Assembly: GCA_903819605.1 (NCBI GenBank)
Contig: CAIJEA010000243.1
Coordinates: forward strand, 1-7,414
Reading direction: 5' to 3'
Source: an uncultured cyanobacterium
GTDB taxonomy: Bacteria; Cyanobacteriota; Cyanobacteriia; Pseudanabaenales; Pseudanabaenaceae
DNA length: 7,414 nucleotides
The notes beneath the pieces are model-generated. The model did not search any database. It saw only the letters and a program-made list of their open reading frames with translations, and was not told the DNA's origin. Each line of letters starts with the position of its first letter. Positions within the stretch are counted from its first letter, which is position 1. Positions 1 to 5,456 of the stretch are shown piece by piece. Both the position numbers and the translations under genes were made by a program.

Positions 1-24
1 AGCGACGCAATTCCCTTTTGAGGT

Positions 25-675
25 TTAGTTATTAGAACGTTTGGAGAATAAGAAAATAGCGATCGCGCCCATTGCAAAGCCACTAATGTGAGCTAGATAA
101 GCTATCCCCGGCATATTTGGATTTGCCATCGCCGCATAAATAGTCTGTCCCGCAATCCATAAGCCTAAAAATACTGCTGATGGAATGGGAATTGCGGTAA
201 CAAAAAATCCTAGAAATACTAAACTCAAAATCCTCGCACGCGGAAATCTCACTAAATATGCGCCCATTACTCCTGATATCGCACCACTCGCTCCCAACAT
301 CGGAACCATTGACATCGGTGTAATCAATACTTGTACCAATCCCCCTACTGCTCCACATAGCAAATAGAAGAACAAAAATTTCCAATGTCCTAATTGATCT
401 TCAATATTATTGCCAAATAGGTAAAGAAACCACATATTGCCAACTAAATGGAAGATATTAGCATGGAGAAACTGCGATGATATTAATGCGATCGCCTGCT
501 TTGAAGGATTAGCAATGAATTCCTTTGGTGTGAGCGCCCAATTACCGATCCATTCTGAAAGTTGAAAATTTGGCAAACTAGCCTGATATCCAAAAATCAA
601 AACATTCGCCAAAATTAATGTATAGACAACTATAGAAGTATCTTGGGTCGGATTATCGTCATGTAAAGGAAACAT
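25..675 (-). CDS. Rhomboid-family intramembrane serine protease
   Basis: This 216-residue integral membrane protein should cleave transmembrane substrates within the bilayer; its substrate is unknown. The family signature is clear: the catalytic serine lies in GASGAISG (S130) and the partner histidine in AHISGF (H196). The oxyanion-region motif HANIFHLVGNMWF supplies H71, H76 and N80. About six hydrophobic segments can be picked out, near residues 15-33, 63-88, 98-118, 127-143, 148-178 and 192-211, which fits the compact bacterial rhomboid core. The N-terminus MFPLHDDNP resembles the usual MxPLxDxNP opening, supporting this ATG. There is no obvious Shine-Dalgarno sequence, as is common in cyanobacteria. 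The gene lies downstream of the ABC permease on the same strand, but an intervening terminator-like hairpin suggests separate transcription. Family and catalytic residues are read directly from the sequence; physiological role cannot be inferred. Confidence 0.95.
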   Translation of the reverse strand: MFPLHDDNPTQDTSIVVYTLILANVLIFGYQASLPNFQLSEWIGNWALTPKEFIANPSKQAIALISSQFLHANIFHLVGNMWFLYLFGNNIEDQLGHWKFLFFYLLCGAVGGLVQVLITPMSMVPMLGASGAISGVMGAYLVRFPRARILSLVFLGFFVTAIPIPSAVFLGLWIAGQTIYAAMANPNMPGIAYLAHISGFAMGAIAIFLFSKRSNN

Positions 676-710
676 TGCTAACCAACAGCTACATCTTTAT
701 TAATATATAG

Positions 711-755
711 CCAAATAAATAAAGACGGAGCTTCGTGCCGTCTTTATTTATTTGG
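711..755 (-). terminator. Strong hairpin, likely terminator of the permease gene
   Basis: Two perfect 18-base arms (711-728 and 738-755) flank a 9-base loop, AGCTTCGTG. The stem has a GC-rich core next to the loop and AT-rich flanks, so on either strand the RNA has a GACGG/CCGTC hairpin followed by a U-rich run. It lies 37 bases past the permease stop and ends 36 bases before the rhomboid start, so termination of permease transcription is the natural reading. A dispersed palindromic repeat with terminator activity is also possible. Confidence 0.75.
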
Positions 756-798
756 ATTAAATTAGAGGTATCACTAAGTGCTGCCTCTAATTTAATCC
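754..798. repeat. Second inverted repeat overlapping the permease stop codon
   Basis: The arms at 754-770 and 782-798 match at 16 of 17 positions around an 11-base loop. The right arm contains the last codons and stop of the permease gene (stop at 792-794). The left arm touches the outer end of the neighbouring 711-755 hairpin, so the two structures share bases 754-755 and are stacked back to back. It may protect the mRNA 3' end, assist termination, or compete with the adjacent hairpin. The structure is seen; the function is inferred. Confidence 0.6.
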
Positions 799-1820
799 AT
801 ATCATCAAGCTTGATGCGCGGATCGACAGCCTTGAGTAGTAAATCACCAATTAGATTACCGACGACTAACATCAAAGTTCCCAGCATCAGTCCCGCCATG
901 ACTAAATTGGTATCCTTTTCCTTAGTAGCTTCCAGTAATAATTTCCCTAAGCCTGGCCAACTAAAGAAGAACTCGGTGATAAAGGCTCCTCCCAATAATC
1001 CGCCAAATTCAAATCCTAATAGCGTGATCAAAGGGTTGATCGCATTACGCAGCGCATGGACGTAAATCACCTTACCTTCAGGCAATCCCTTAGCACGAGC
1101 GGTTTTAATATAGTCTTGTCGCAATACATCAAGCAAACTGCCCCGCATGATCCTTTGCAACCCTGCAAAACTAACTACAGTCAAAGTCAAAGTTGGCAGG
1201 ATCATATGATGGGAAACATCTAAAAATTTGCCAAAAAGGGACAGATCTGCAAAATCAATGCTGGTCATACCACCAACAGGGAACCAACCAGTATTTTGGG
1301 CAAGCATCAGCAGCAAAATTGCTAGTACAAAGCTCGGAAAGCCCTGCGTTGCATAGCTAAATACTTGGATTATGCGATCGCTCCAAGTATTTTGTTTAAC
1401 TGCACTATATATACCAAGGGGAATTGCCAAGAGCCATGTCGCTACTAACGAGGCAAGAGACATTAACAAAGTATTACCAGCCCGCTCAACAATCAGTGGA
1501 GTGACAGGCGCTAAACCTTGACAACGCACTCCTAGATCGCCATTCAAAGTATTCCGCAACCATAAAAGATATTGCAGTGCTTCAGGCTTATCGTAGTTCA
1601 GTTGTCTCTCTAACTGTTCGATCGTCTTTTTGGGGGTGCTGGGATTATTGCGCAGTTCCGAGAAGCAATTCCCGGGGGATTTGGTAATTGCAAAAAAACT
1701 TAAAATTGAAACGCCTAAAACTACAACGATCGCCTGTCCCAGCCGCTTGACTACAAAAACTGTAGTGTCGTTGATAATCCAGCGCCAGAAAGATCGATTT
1801 TCTCTATTTGCAGTCGTCAT
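792..1820 (-). CDS. ABC transporter permease, dipeptide/oligopeptide/nickel (DppB/OppB/NikB) type
   Basis: This 342-residue inner-membrane permease belongs to the binding-protein-dependent peptide/nickel importer family. Such proteins pair with a second DppC-type permease, ATPases and a solute-binding protein. Family marks include the first membrane helix near residues 26-46 (KRLGQAIVVVLGVSILSF) and a periplasmic loop with NGDLG (93-97). Further hydrophobic segments lie near 117-140, 151-175, 206-222, 262-285 and 305-330. The cytoplasmic EAA loop that contacts the ATPase is DYIKTARAKGLPEGKVIYVH (236-255), followed by ALRNA. The C-terminal DPRIKLDD ending is typical. Length is usual for DppB-like proteins (about 310-340). 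No other transporter component is in the window, so it is either scattered, as often occurs in cyanobacteria, or partnered by genes elsewhere. Substrate cannot be told from the sequence. A 16-bp palindrome lies 32 bases upstream of the ATG. Confidence 0.93.
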   Translation of the reverse strand: MTTANRENRSFWRWIINDTTVFVVKRLGQAIVVVLGVSILSFFAITKSPGNCFSELRNNPSTPKKTIEQLERQLNYDKPEALQYLLWLRNTLNGDLGVRCQGLAPVTPLIVERAGNTLLMSLASLVATWLLAIPLGIYSAVKQNTWSDRIIQVFSYATQGFPSFVLAILLLMLAQNTGWFPVGGMTSIDFADLSLFGKFLDVSHHMILPTLTLTVVSFAGLQRIMRGSLLDVLRQDYIKTARAKGLPEGKVIYVHALRNAINPLITLLGFEFGGLLGGAFITEFFFSWPGLGKLLLEATKEKDTNLVMAGLMLGTLMLVVGNLIGDLLLKAVDPRIKLDDMD

Positions 1821-1852
1821 AGTTTAGAGCCATTCATCACTTCTAAAAGTTA

Positions 1853-1868
1853 AGGTTAAATTTAACCT
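1853..1868. promoter_or_regulatory. Perfect 16-bp palindrome upstream of the permease, candidate operator
   Basis: AGGTTAAATTTAACCT is self-complementary over all 16 bases. It is centred about 40 bases upstream of the permease ATG (minus-strand reading), within its presumed promoter/5' leader region. Size, symmetry and position suit a dimeric repressor or activator site, but no regulator gene is nearby and no single family is indicated. Confidence 0.35.
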
Positions 1869-1901
1869 CAATCTTATAGCAATCATCAATATAAAGTTAA
1901 G

Positions 1902-1936
1902 CAAAGAGAGAAGACACTAAGTGTCTTCTCTCTTTG
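1902..1936 (-). terminator. Hairpin downstream of tRNA-Leu, likely terminator
   Basis: Perfect 16-base arms (1902-1917 and 1921-1936) are separated by 3 bases. The hairpin begins 6 bases past the tRNA-Leu 3' end on the minus strand. The sequence beyond it on that strand is T-rich (GCTTAACTTTATAT) without a pure U tract. It probably ends the tRNA transcript and insulates the permease gene further on. Confidence 0.7.
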
Positions 1937-1942
1937 TCAAAA

Positions 1943-2023
1943 TGCGGATGGAGAGACTCGAACTCTCACATCAAAGATACTAGAACCTAAATCTAGCGCG
2001 TCTACCAATTCCGCCACATCCGC
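1943..2023 (-). tRNA. tRNA-Leu (anticodon UAG)
   Basis: Read on the minus strand, the 81-base gene folds as a class II tRNA. The acceptor stem is GCGGATG paired with CATCCGC, with discriminator A. The D arm contains GGAATTGGTAGACGC. The anticodon stem CTAGA/TCTAG encloses loop TTTAGGT with anticodon TAG. A long variable arm (TATCTTTGATG) precedes a T arm containing GTTCGAGTC. The long variable arm and anticodon identify leucine, reading CUN codons. CCA is not encoded, as is usual in cyanobacteria. A hairpin terminator follows. Confidence 0.97.
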
Positions 2024-2122
2024 TTGGGTAAAGTGTTTTTTACACCGAATAGAATAATACAGCAATATAGGTGAAATGCAGCATATTTTTTTTGTGAGTT
2101 TCGCAATGCCCAAAGCAACGCC

Positions 2123-2152
2123 TTTACCATCTGGGTTTTATTGCTATACAAT
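2123..2152 (+). promoter_or_regulatory. Possible promoter for the zinc-ribbon/proA-like gene pair
   Basis: TTTACC (2123-2128) and TATACA (2145-2150), 16 bases apart, make a fair -35/-10 match; TACAAT at 2147-2152 is an alternative -10. Transcription would start near 2158, leaving a leader of about 70 bases before the GTG at 2228. The site lies in the divergent spacer between tRNA-Leu (minus) and the plus-strand pair. It rests only on consensus resemblance. Confidence 0.3.
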
Positions 2153-2227
2153 CATTGCTAATAGCTATGCTGATTTGTCTTTTGCTCTGAGTCTACTTTT
2201 AGCATTTTTGTTGAGCATGTCTGTCTA

Positions 2228-2644
2228 GTGCATATTCGTAAGCCTCAAAAAATCGATCTAGAGCAAATTTATCCTTGTCCTTGCCCACGCAAACGAGGAA
2301 AGTTAAAACCGATCGCCCTGACTGATGCTTTTGGTTGCGATCGCTGCTCGTTACTATTTGAGCTAGAAAATGACGGCTACAATTTATTGCAATTGGGTGG
2401 TATTGACTCTCAACGCCATACATGGCAATGGGTTGGAGAATGGCAAGCCCTTCGTGATTTCAGAAAATATCCTTTACTAGAAACAGCTCTGATTTATACA
2501 GCTTCTTTGCTTTTTTTGGGATTAGTAATGTTGTGGGCGTTAAATCTAAAATCAGCTTTGGGAATTCCTCTAGCCATTTTATTGTTTACCCTTTTGATTT
2601 TGATAATATGGCGATTGCTCTTGCTGCGTCGTCGCGATCTTTAA
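2228..2644 (+). CDS. Small zinc-ribbon-like membrane protein, unknown function
   Basis: I do not recognise a named family for this 138-residue protein. The N-terminal half has a CPC pair (C17, C19) and a CDRC pair (C37, C40), about 18 residues apart, which would suit a four-cysteine zinc ribbon. Two hydrophobic helices follow (about 85-105 and 109-133), and the protein ends in the basic tail RRRDL. The basic residues on both sides predict both termini in the cytoplasm, so the metal site would be cytosolic on a membrane anchor. The start is GTG, the only plausible in-frame initiator before the cysteines; a stop lies in frame at 2171-2173. A three-codon reading frame (ATG at 2217, TAG at 2226-2228) ends on the first base of this GTG. 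The ProA-like gene begins 16 bases after the stop, so the two are probably co-transcribed. The gene is very likely real; its function is unknown. Confidence 0.8.
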   Translation: MHIRKPQKIDLEQIYPCPCPRKRGKLKPIALTDAFGCDRCSLLFELENDGYNLLQLGGIDSQRHTWQWVGEWQALRDFRKYPLLETALIYTASLLFLGLVMLWALNLKSALGIPLAILLFTLLILIIWRLLLLRRRDL

Positions 2645-2660
2645 ATTATTTACTACAGAT

Positions 2661-3962
2661 ATGTCACCAGAAGACCTAACAGGCTTCATTTATAAATCTC
2701 ATACCGCAGCGTTGCAACTCGCACAAATCTCAACTAGAGATCGCGATAGTATGCTTCTAGAACTTGCCGAGGCAGTTAGGAAACATAAAAATTCGATCTT
2801 AGAAGCAAATACGCTGGATTTGGAAGCAAGTCGTGATATGGCTGTATCTGAGCTGTTACTAGAATGGCTCAAACTAACTCCAGAGAGGCTTAATCACGCG
2901 ATCGAATGTCTCAAGCAGCTTTCAAATTTACCCGATCCCTTAACGCTGCAAGTTGGCATTAATGGTTATCAACGCATACCCCTCGGCGTAGTAGCTTTTG
3001 TGTATGAGGGCTTTCCTCAGCTAGGATTAATAGCTGCTGGCATGTGTCTTAAGGTCGGTAATACGATCATTCTCAAGGGTGGTAACGAAGGTAGCAATAC
3101 CCAAGAAGTGATTGCAGCGATCGCGAAAGATGTACTTATTGCAAAAGGATTTCCTGAAGCTTGTATGACCTCTGTACCAAAAGGGGTTGCGCTAAAGGAG
3201 TTAATTGTCCAAGAAAAATATTTGCGCTTGGTAATTCCCTATGGTCGTCCTAGTTTTGTCCAGCAGGTAAGCAAACAAGCAACTGTGTCGGCATTGCCGA
3301 TCTCCATGGGCAATTGTTACTTATATCTATCAGCTTCAGGCAATTTGGACTTTGCTAAAGAGATTATTTTGAATAGTCGCAAGGGAGATCCTGATGCTGT
3401 CAACGCGATCGAAAAAGTTGTTGTTCATCAGTCATGGCTCGATCGCGGTTTATGTGAATGGATTAAAGGATTAAAAAAACAAGGTTTATTGGTGCGTGGA
3501 TGTCCAGAGACAACAGCTTCCTTCCGACAGTTTCTAGAAGAGTCCCATAGCGATGAGACTGATAAACCTAGCCAAGTTTTGATTGAACAAGCGATCGAGT
3601 CTGAAGATACTTGGGGACAAGCATATCTAGACGAGACGATCGCTATCAAAATTGTCAATGATACCGAAGAGGCGATCTCTTGGATCAATCAATATAGCAG
3701 TGGTCATGCTGATGTATTACTGACTGACTCTTTATCTGAGCGCGATCGTTTTGTCAGTCGGATTAATAGCAGTACGATTTTTGTTAATGCCCATAGCCGC
3801 TTTTGCCGTTATGGGAAGTCTGGCGATAGTGGCAACATCAAAATTGCGTTGGGTATGTCTAGTTTAAAAACGCGCGGTGCATCTAGATATCCAGGAGTTA
3901 TTGATATCTATGCGCTTACGACCACTAAGCAAGTGCTTACAAGCTCTTGGTTGCATTCATAA
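2661..3962 (+). CDS. ProA-like protein (gamma-glutamyl phosphate reductase homologue) lacking the catalytic cysteine
   Basis: The length (433 residues) and overall pattern match gamma-glutamyl phosphate reductase (ProA), the NADPH-dependent aldehyde dehydrogenase-fold enzyme of proline synthesis. Recognisable blocks are IPLGVVAFVYEGFP (106-119), AAGMCLKVGNTIILKGG (125-141), MGNCYLYL (216-223), NAIEKVVV (248-255), DVLLTDSLSERDRFVSRINS (351-370) and IFVNAHSRF (373-381). In classical ProA the nucleophilic cysteine sits in a PSTCNTVE-type motif. Here the equivalent stretch is PDAVNAIE (244-251), placing V247 where cysteine is required. Other signatures are also altered: ESRPN becomes EGFPQ (116-120), GGKE becomes GGNE (140-143), and IPRGG becomes IPYGR (192-196). 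The start ATG is 16 bases after the zinc-ribbon gene and has no clear ribosome site. It is probably a divergent paralogue rather than the main proline enzyme. Cyanobacteria can carry two proA-annotated genes (I recall this for Synechocystis 6803), so I give no symbol. Confidence 0.88.
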   Translation: MSPEDLTGFIYKSHTAALQLAQISTRDRDSMLLELAEAVRKHKNSILEANTLDLEASRDMAVSELLLEWLKLTPERLNHAIECLKQLSNLPDPLTLQVGINGYQRIPLGVVAFVYEGFPQLGLIAAGMCLKVGNTIILKGGNEGSNTQEVIAAIAKDVLIAKGFPEACMTSVPKGVALKELIVQEKYLRLVIPYGRPSFVQQVSKQATVSALPISMGNCYLYLSASGNLDFAKEIILNSRKGDPDAVNAIEKVVVHQSWLDRGLCEWIKGLKKQGLLVRGCPETTASFRQFLEESHSDETDKPSQVLIEQAIESEDTWGQAYLDETIAIKIVNDTEEAISWINQYSSGHADVLLTDSLSERDRFVSRINSSTIFVNAHSRFCRYGKSGDSGNIKIALGMSSLKTRGASRYPGVIDIYALTTTKQVLTSSWLHS

Positions 3963-3974
3963 GCCCAAAAAGAA

Positions 3975-4072
3975 GGCACTGGTCAAGTAATGGGAGATGG
4001 CTCCTGAAACGTCCATTTCATGCCGACAAAAAAGACGCAAATAATTCGATCATGATTTAACTGACCAGTGCC
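3975..4072. mobile_element. About 98-bp element with terminal inverted repeats (MITE-like or IS remnant)
   Basis: The outer ends GGCACTGGTCA (3975-3985) and TGACCAGTGCC (4062-4072) are perfect 11-base inverted repeats. Continuing inward, they match at 14 of 16 positions. The 66-base interior has no coding potential. Ends of the GGCACTG type occur in IS6-like insertion sequences, so a solo-end or internally deleted derivative is possible, but the family is a guess. The 8 flanking bases on each side (AAAAAGAA and AACATTCG) do not match, so no target duplication survives. It begins 12 bases after the ProA-like stop codon and could also serve as a transcript-end hairpin. Confidence 0.5.
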
Positions 4073-4137
4073 AACATTCGCGCTAATTTTTTTAACATCT
4101 ATGGGTGTGTTACGACGCTTTGTGCTCAAACCCAAAC

Positions 4138-4190
4138 CAAGAAGAAAATTTGAAACCGTTGAGAAGCAACACTTTCAAATTTTCTTCTTG
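4138..4190. repeat. Long perfect hairpin between the ProA-like and DUF836 genes
   Basis: Perfect 18-base arms (4138-4155 and 4173-4190) enclose a 17-base loop. The loop can extend the stem with GTTG (4158-4161) pairing CAAC (4167-4170). The stem is AT-rich (core GAAAATTTGAAA), with no U tract directly after either arm. It lies between convergent genes, so a bidirectional terminator, a palindromic repeat element or a structured RNA are all possible. Confidence 0.6.
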
Positions 4191-4215
4191 TGATACTTTT
4201 GAACGCTATTGGTTT

Positions 4216-4239
4216 AAAAAAATTGCTATATATAGCGTT
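4216..4239 (-). terminator. Weak terminator at the DUF836 stop codon
   Basis: The 12-base palindrome GCTATATATAGC (4225-4236) includes the stop codon of the DUF836 gene. On the minus strand it is followed by AA and a T-rich run (complement of 4216-4222, all A on the plus strand). A longer, weaker pairing of AACGCTA (4202-4208) with TAGCGTT (4233-4239) brackets it. The stem is short and AT-rich. Confidence 0.35.
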
Positions 4240-4483
4240 GAAGTAAAGCTTCTAGTTTCTCGACTGGCGATCGCGGAGGAAATCTCGGTAATTCTTGTTC
4301 TTGTTGGCGATCGCCTAGCACGCACAATACAGGTATTTCGTACTGATAGCGATCGAACCAGTCAGGATTACCAATGATGTCCCTGATTTCTAGCTCGAAA
4401 GATACGCTTTTAACCTGTTGTAATTTTGCTAGCAAACCTTCACACAGACAGCAATCTTGCTTGCTATACAAAATTAATTTCAT
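4226..4483 (-). CDS. Glutaredoxin-like DUF836 family protein
   Basis: This 85-residue protein has a minimal thioredoxin fold. It opens with a beta strand, KLILYS, then the redox motif DCCLCEG giving a CxxC pair (C11 and C14; C12 lies between them). The cis-proline segment YEIPVLCV follows, with P51 facing the active site. The C-terminal helix runs near 72-83 (SPVEKLEALLQR). Length and layout match the DUF836/glutaredoxin-like family, which often reads CxLC near the N-terminus. It probably acts as a small cytosolic thiol-disulfide oxidoreductase; its partner is unknown. The ATG at 4483 is divergent from tRNA-Val with only 48 bases between them, so the two promoters must share that spacer. A plus-strand reading frame overlaps the gene but has no protein-like character. 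Confidence 0.88.
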   Translation of the reverse strand: MKLILYSKQDCCLCEGLLAKLQQVKSVSFELEIRDIIGNPDWFDRYQYEIPVLCVLGDRQQEQELPRFPPRSPVEKLEALLQRYI

Positions 4484-4492
4484 AGATCTTTG

Positions 4493-4521
4493 TTGAATTC
4501 ACTATCTCTATGTTATATTAA
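4493..4521 (+). promoter_or_regulatory. Probable tRNA-Val promoter
   Basis: TTGAAT (4493-4498) is followed 17 bases later by TATTAA (4516-4521), with TATATT (4514-4519) as an alternative -10. Transcription would start about 4-6 bases before the mature tRNA 5' end. The region is also upstream of the divergent DUF836 gene. Confidence 0.5.
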
Positions 4522-4531
4522 TAACCCGTCA

Positions 4532-4605
4532 GGACGCATAGCTCAGTTGGTTAGAGCACCACGTTGACATCGTGGGGGTCGATGGTTCGAGTCCATTTGC
4601 GTCCA
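4532..4605 (+). tRNA. tRNA-Val (anticodon GAC)
   Basis: This 74-base gene folds as a standard cloverleaf. The acceptor stem is GGACGCA paired with TGCGTCC, with discriminator A. The D arm is GCTCAGTTGGTTAGAGC. The anticodon stem CCACG/CGTGG encloses loop TTGACAT with anticodon GAC. The T arm contains GGTTCGAGTCC. CCA is not encoded. A decayed integrase fragment lies about 130 bases downstream on the same strand, fitting use of this tRNA as an integration site in the past; no second copy of its 3' end is present in the window. Confidence 0.97.
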
Positions 4606-4732
4606 TAGGCTAGAGAGGCAATATCAATAAGGCTTTTGGAAGTCCCAAACTACTATTGAAGGTTCGATTTAATTTCAATAAGCTTATATATTTTGGCTGT
4701 TAAGGGTTATTTTTGATATTAACTTTTCGCCG

Positions 4733-4923
4733 ATGAAAATTACTATAGAATATCCGATTGCGGAAGGCTGAGACTAAGATGGTGGTACGAAGACAAGCTC
4801 TACACAATGGCTGTTGGTTTTAACAATGATGCAACTGGAAACGTAGTAGCAAGAAAGAAATCCATAGAGATAGAATTAGATACGCAAGTGGGGGATTTTG
4901 ACCCAACTTTGCTAAGGTACTAG
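4733..4923 (+). pseudogene. Frameshifted N-terminal remnant of a tyrosine-type integrase
   Basis: From 4762 one frame reads GRLRLRWWYEDKLYTMAVGF and runs on through IEIELDTQVGDFDPTLLRY to a TAG at 4921-4923. This follows the arm-binding N-terminal pattern of cyanobacterial site-specific integrases, which typically read GRLxLRW..GKRYxLSLGL...AxxIELDIxSGNFDPTLxKY. The likely original start, ATG at 4733 (MKITIEYPIAEG then TGA), lies in another frame; a one-base shift near 4766-4768 would join the two. The core-binding and catalytic domains, which should add about 300 residues, are absent, because the next gene runs on the opposite strand from 5004. Between 4606 and 4732 I see only a weak 7-base inverted repeat (4654-4660 and 4674-4680), and nothing supportable at 4924-5003. 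The match is from recalled family pattern, not a search. Internal translation from the ATG at 4807 is possible but would give just 38 residues. Confidence 0.62.
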
Positions 4924-5003
4924 CTAAAAATCCTCGGAAAAACTGCTATATAAATCTCGGTTGCTAAATTATTTACCAAGGTAGCGAAGCATATCCCCAC
5001 ACA

Positions 5004-5426
5004 TCACATTACGACACAAAAATGGAATAAATCTCCTTTAGTGTCGATTTTCTCAATCTTTGATATACAGTCGTCTAACTCTTCAATCAAATCATCCGCA
5101 AGATACTGATAGCCTTCGCTAAAAAGACTTTTTCGCTCAGATTCGCTACTTATAAAAAGCTGATGCAAAGCTCTAAGTATTGGTAAAGCCTCTGATGGAG
5201 CGAACCAAGTTTCCTTACTCCTCATCGTTTCTTCACTAGGGAATTCATCATCTTCAGACATATTGGCATCGAAGTCCGTCCAATCAAGGAATGATGAGAG
5301 TTTGACTAACCCTAAATGTTCACATACTGGATCAAGTTTTTCCATTGCATTAAACAGTGCTGAATGATCCCAATCATCCCCATCTTTTACCTTACTCTTA
5401 CTTAATACCCATAGCGTCGTTCCCAT
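5004..5426 (-). CDS. Acidic cytosolic protein of unknown function (140 residues)
   Basis: I do not recognise a named domain. The protein is strongly acidic, with clusters at DGDDWD (15-20), SEDDEFPSEE (57-66) and DDLIEELDD (111-119). It has no signal peptide or membrane helix. The opening strand GTTLWVLSK, the WDHSAL and FLDWTDFD segments, the WFAPSEALPILRAL helix (74-87) and a long C-terminal helix (about 99-126) suggest a small alpha/beta protein. It resembles unnamed bacterial proteins in which a xWFDPxEGLxxLxxL-like segment follows a short acidic stretch, but I cannot name the family. The start is well supported: AGGAG lies 7 bases before the ATG, the clearest ribosome-binding site in the window. 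It is transcribed toward the integrase remnant, and palindromic repeats separate it from the ATPase gene upstream. Confidence 0.82.
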   Translation of the reverse strand: MGTTLWVLSKSKVKDGDDWDHSALFNAMEKLDPVCEHLGLVKLSSFLDWTDFDANMSEDDEFPSEETMRSKETWFAPSEALPILRALHQLFISSESERKSLFSEGYQYLADDLIEELDDCISKIEKIDTKGDLFHFCVVM

Positions 5427-5456
5427 TTATTTACTCCTATGGACATTACTAATTGA

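Noticed and set aside
83..385. Minus-strand frame inside the rhomboid gene
   Set aside because: It lies entirely within the rhomboid coding sequence in another frame; the rhomboid motifs are unambiguous.
2199..2423. Minus-strand 74-codon frame opposite the zinc-ribbon gene
   Set aside because: It has no ribosome site and overlaps the better-supported plus-strand gene with conserved-looking cysteine pairs and membrane helices.
3428..3688. Minus-strand frame opposite the ProA-like gene
   Set aside because: It is an antisense shadow of a conserved coding region without protein-like features.
4105..4377. Plus-strand reading frame of 90 codons over the long hairpin and the DUF836 gene
   Set aside because: It uses a GTG start, reads through a palindromic repeat, overlaps the well-supported minus-strand glutaredoxin-like gene by about 150 bases, and its product has no recognisable pattern.
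4655..4670. GGTTCGATT near 4661 as a second copy of the tRNA-Val T-arm (attachment-site repeat)
   Set aside because: Only about 8 bases match the T-loop region, and the flanks do not follow the tRNA 3' end; there is no convincing attachment-site duplication in the window.
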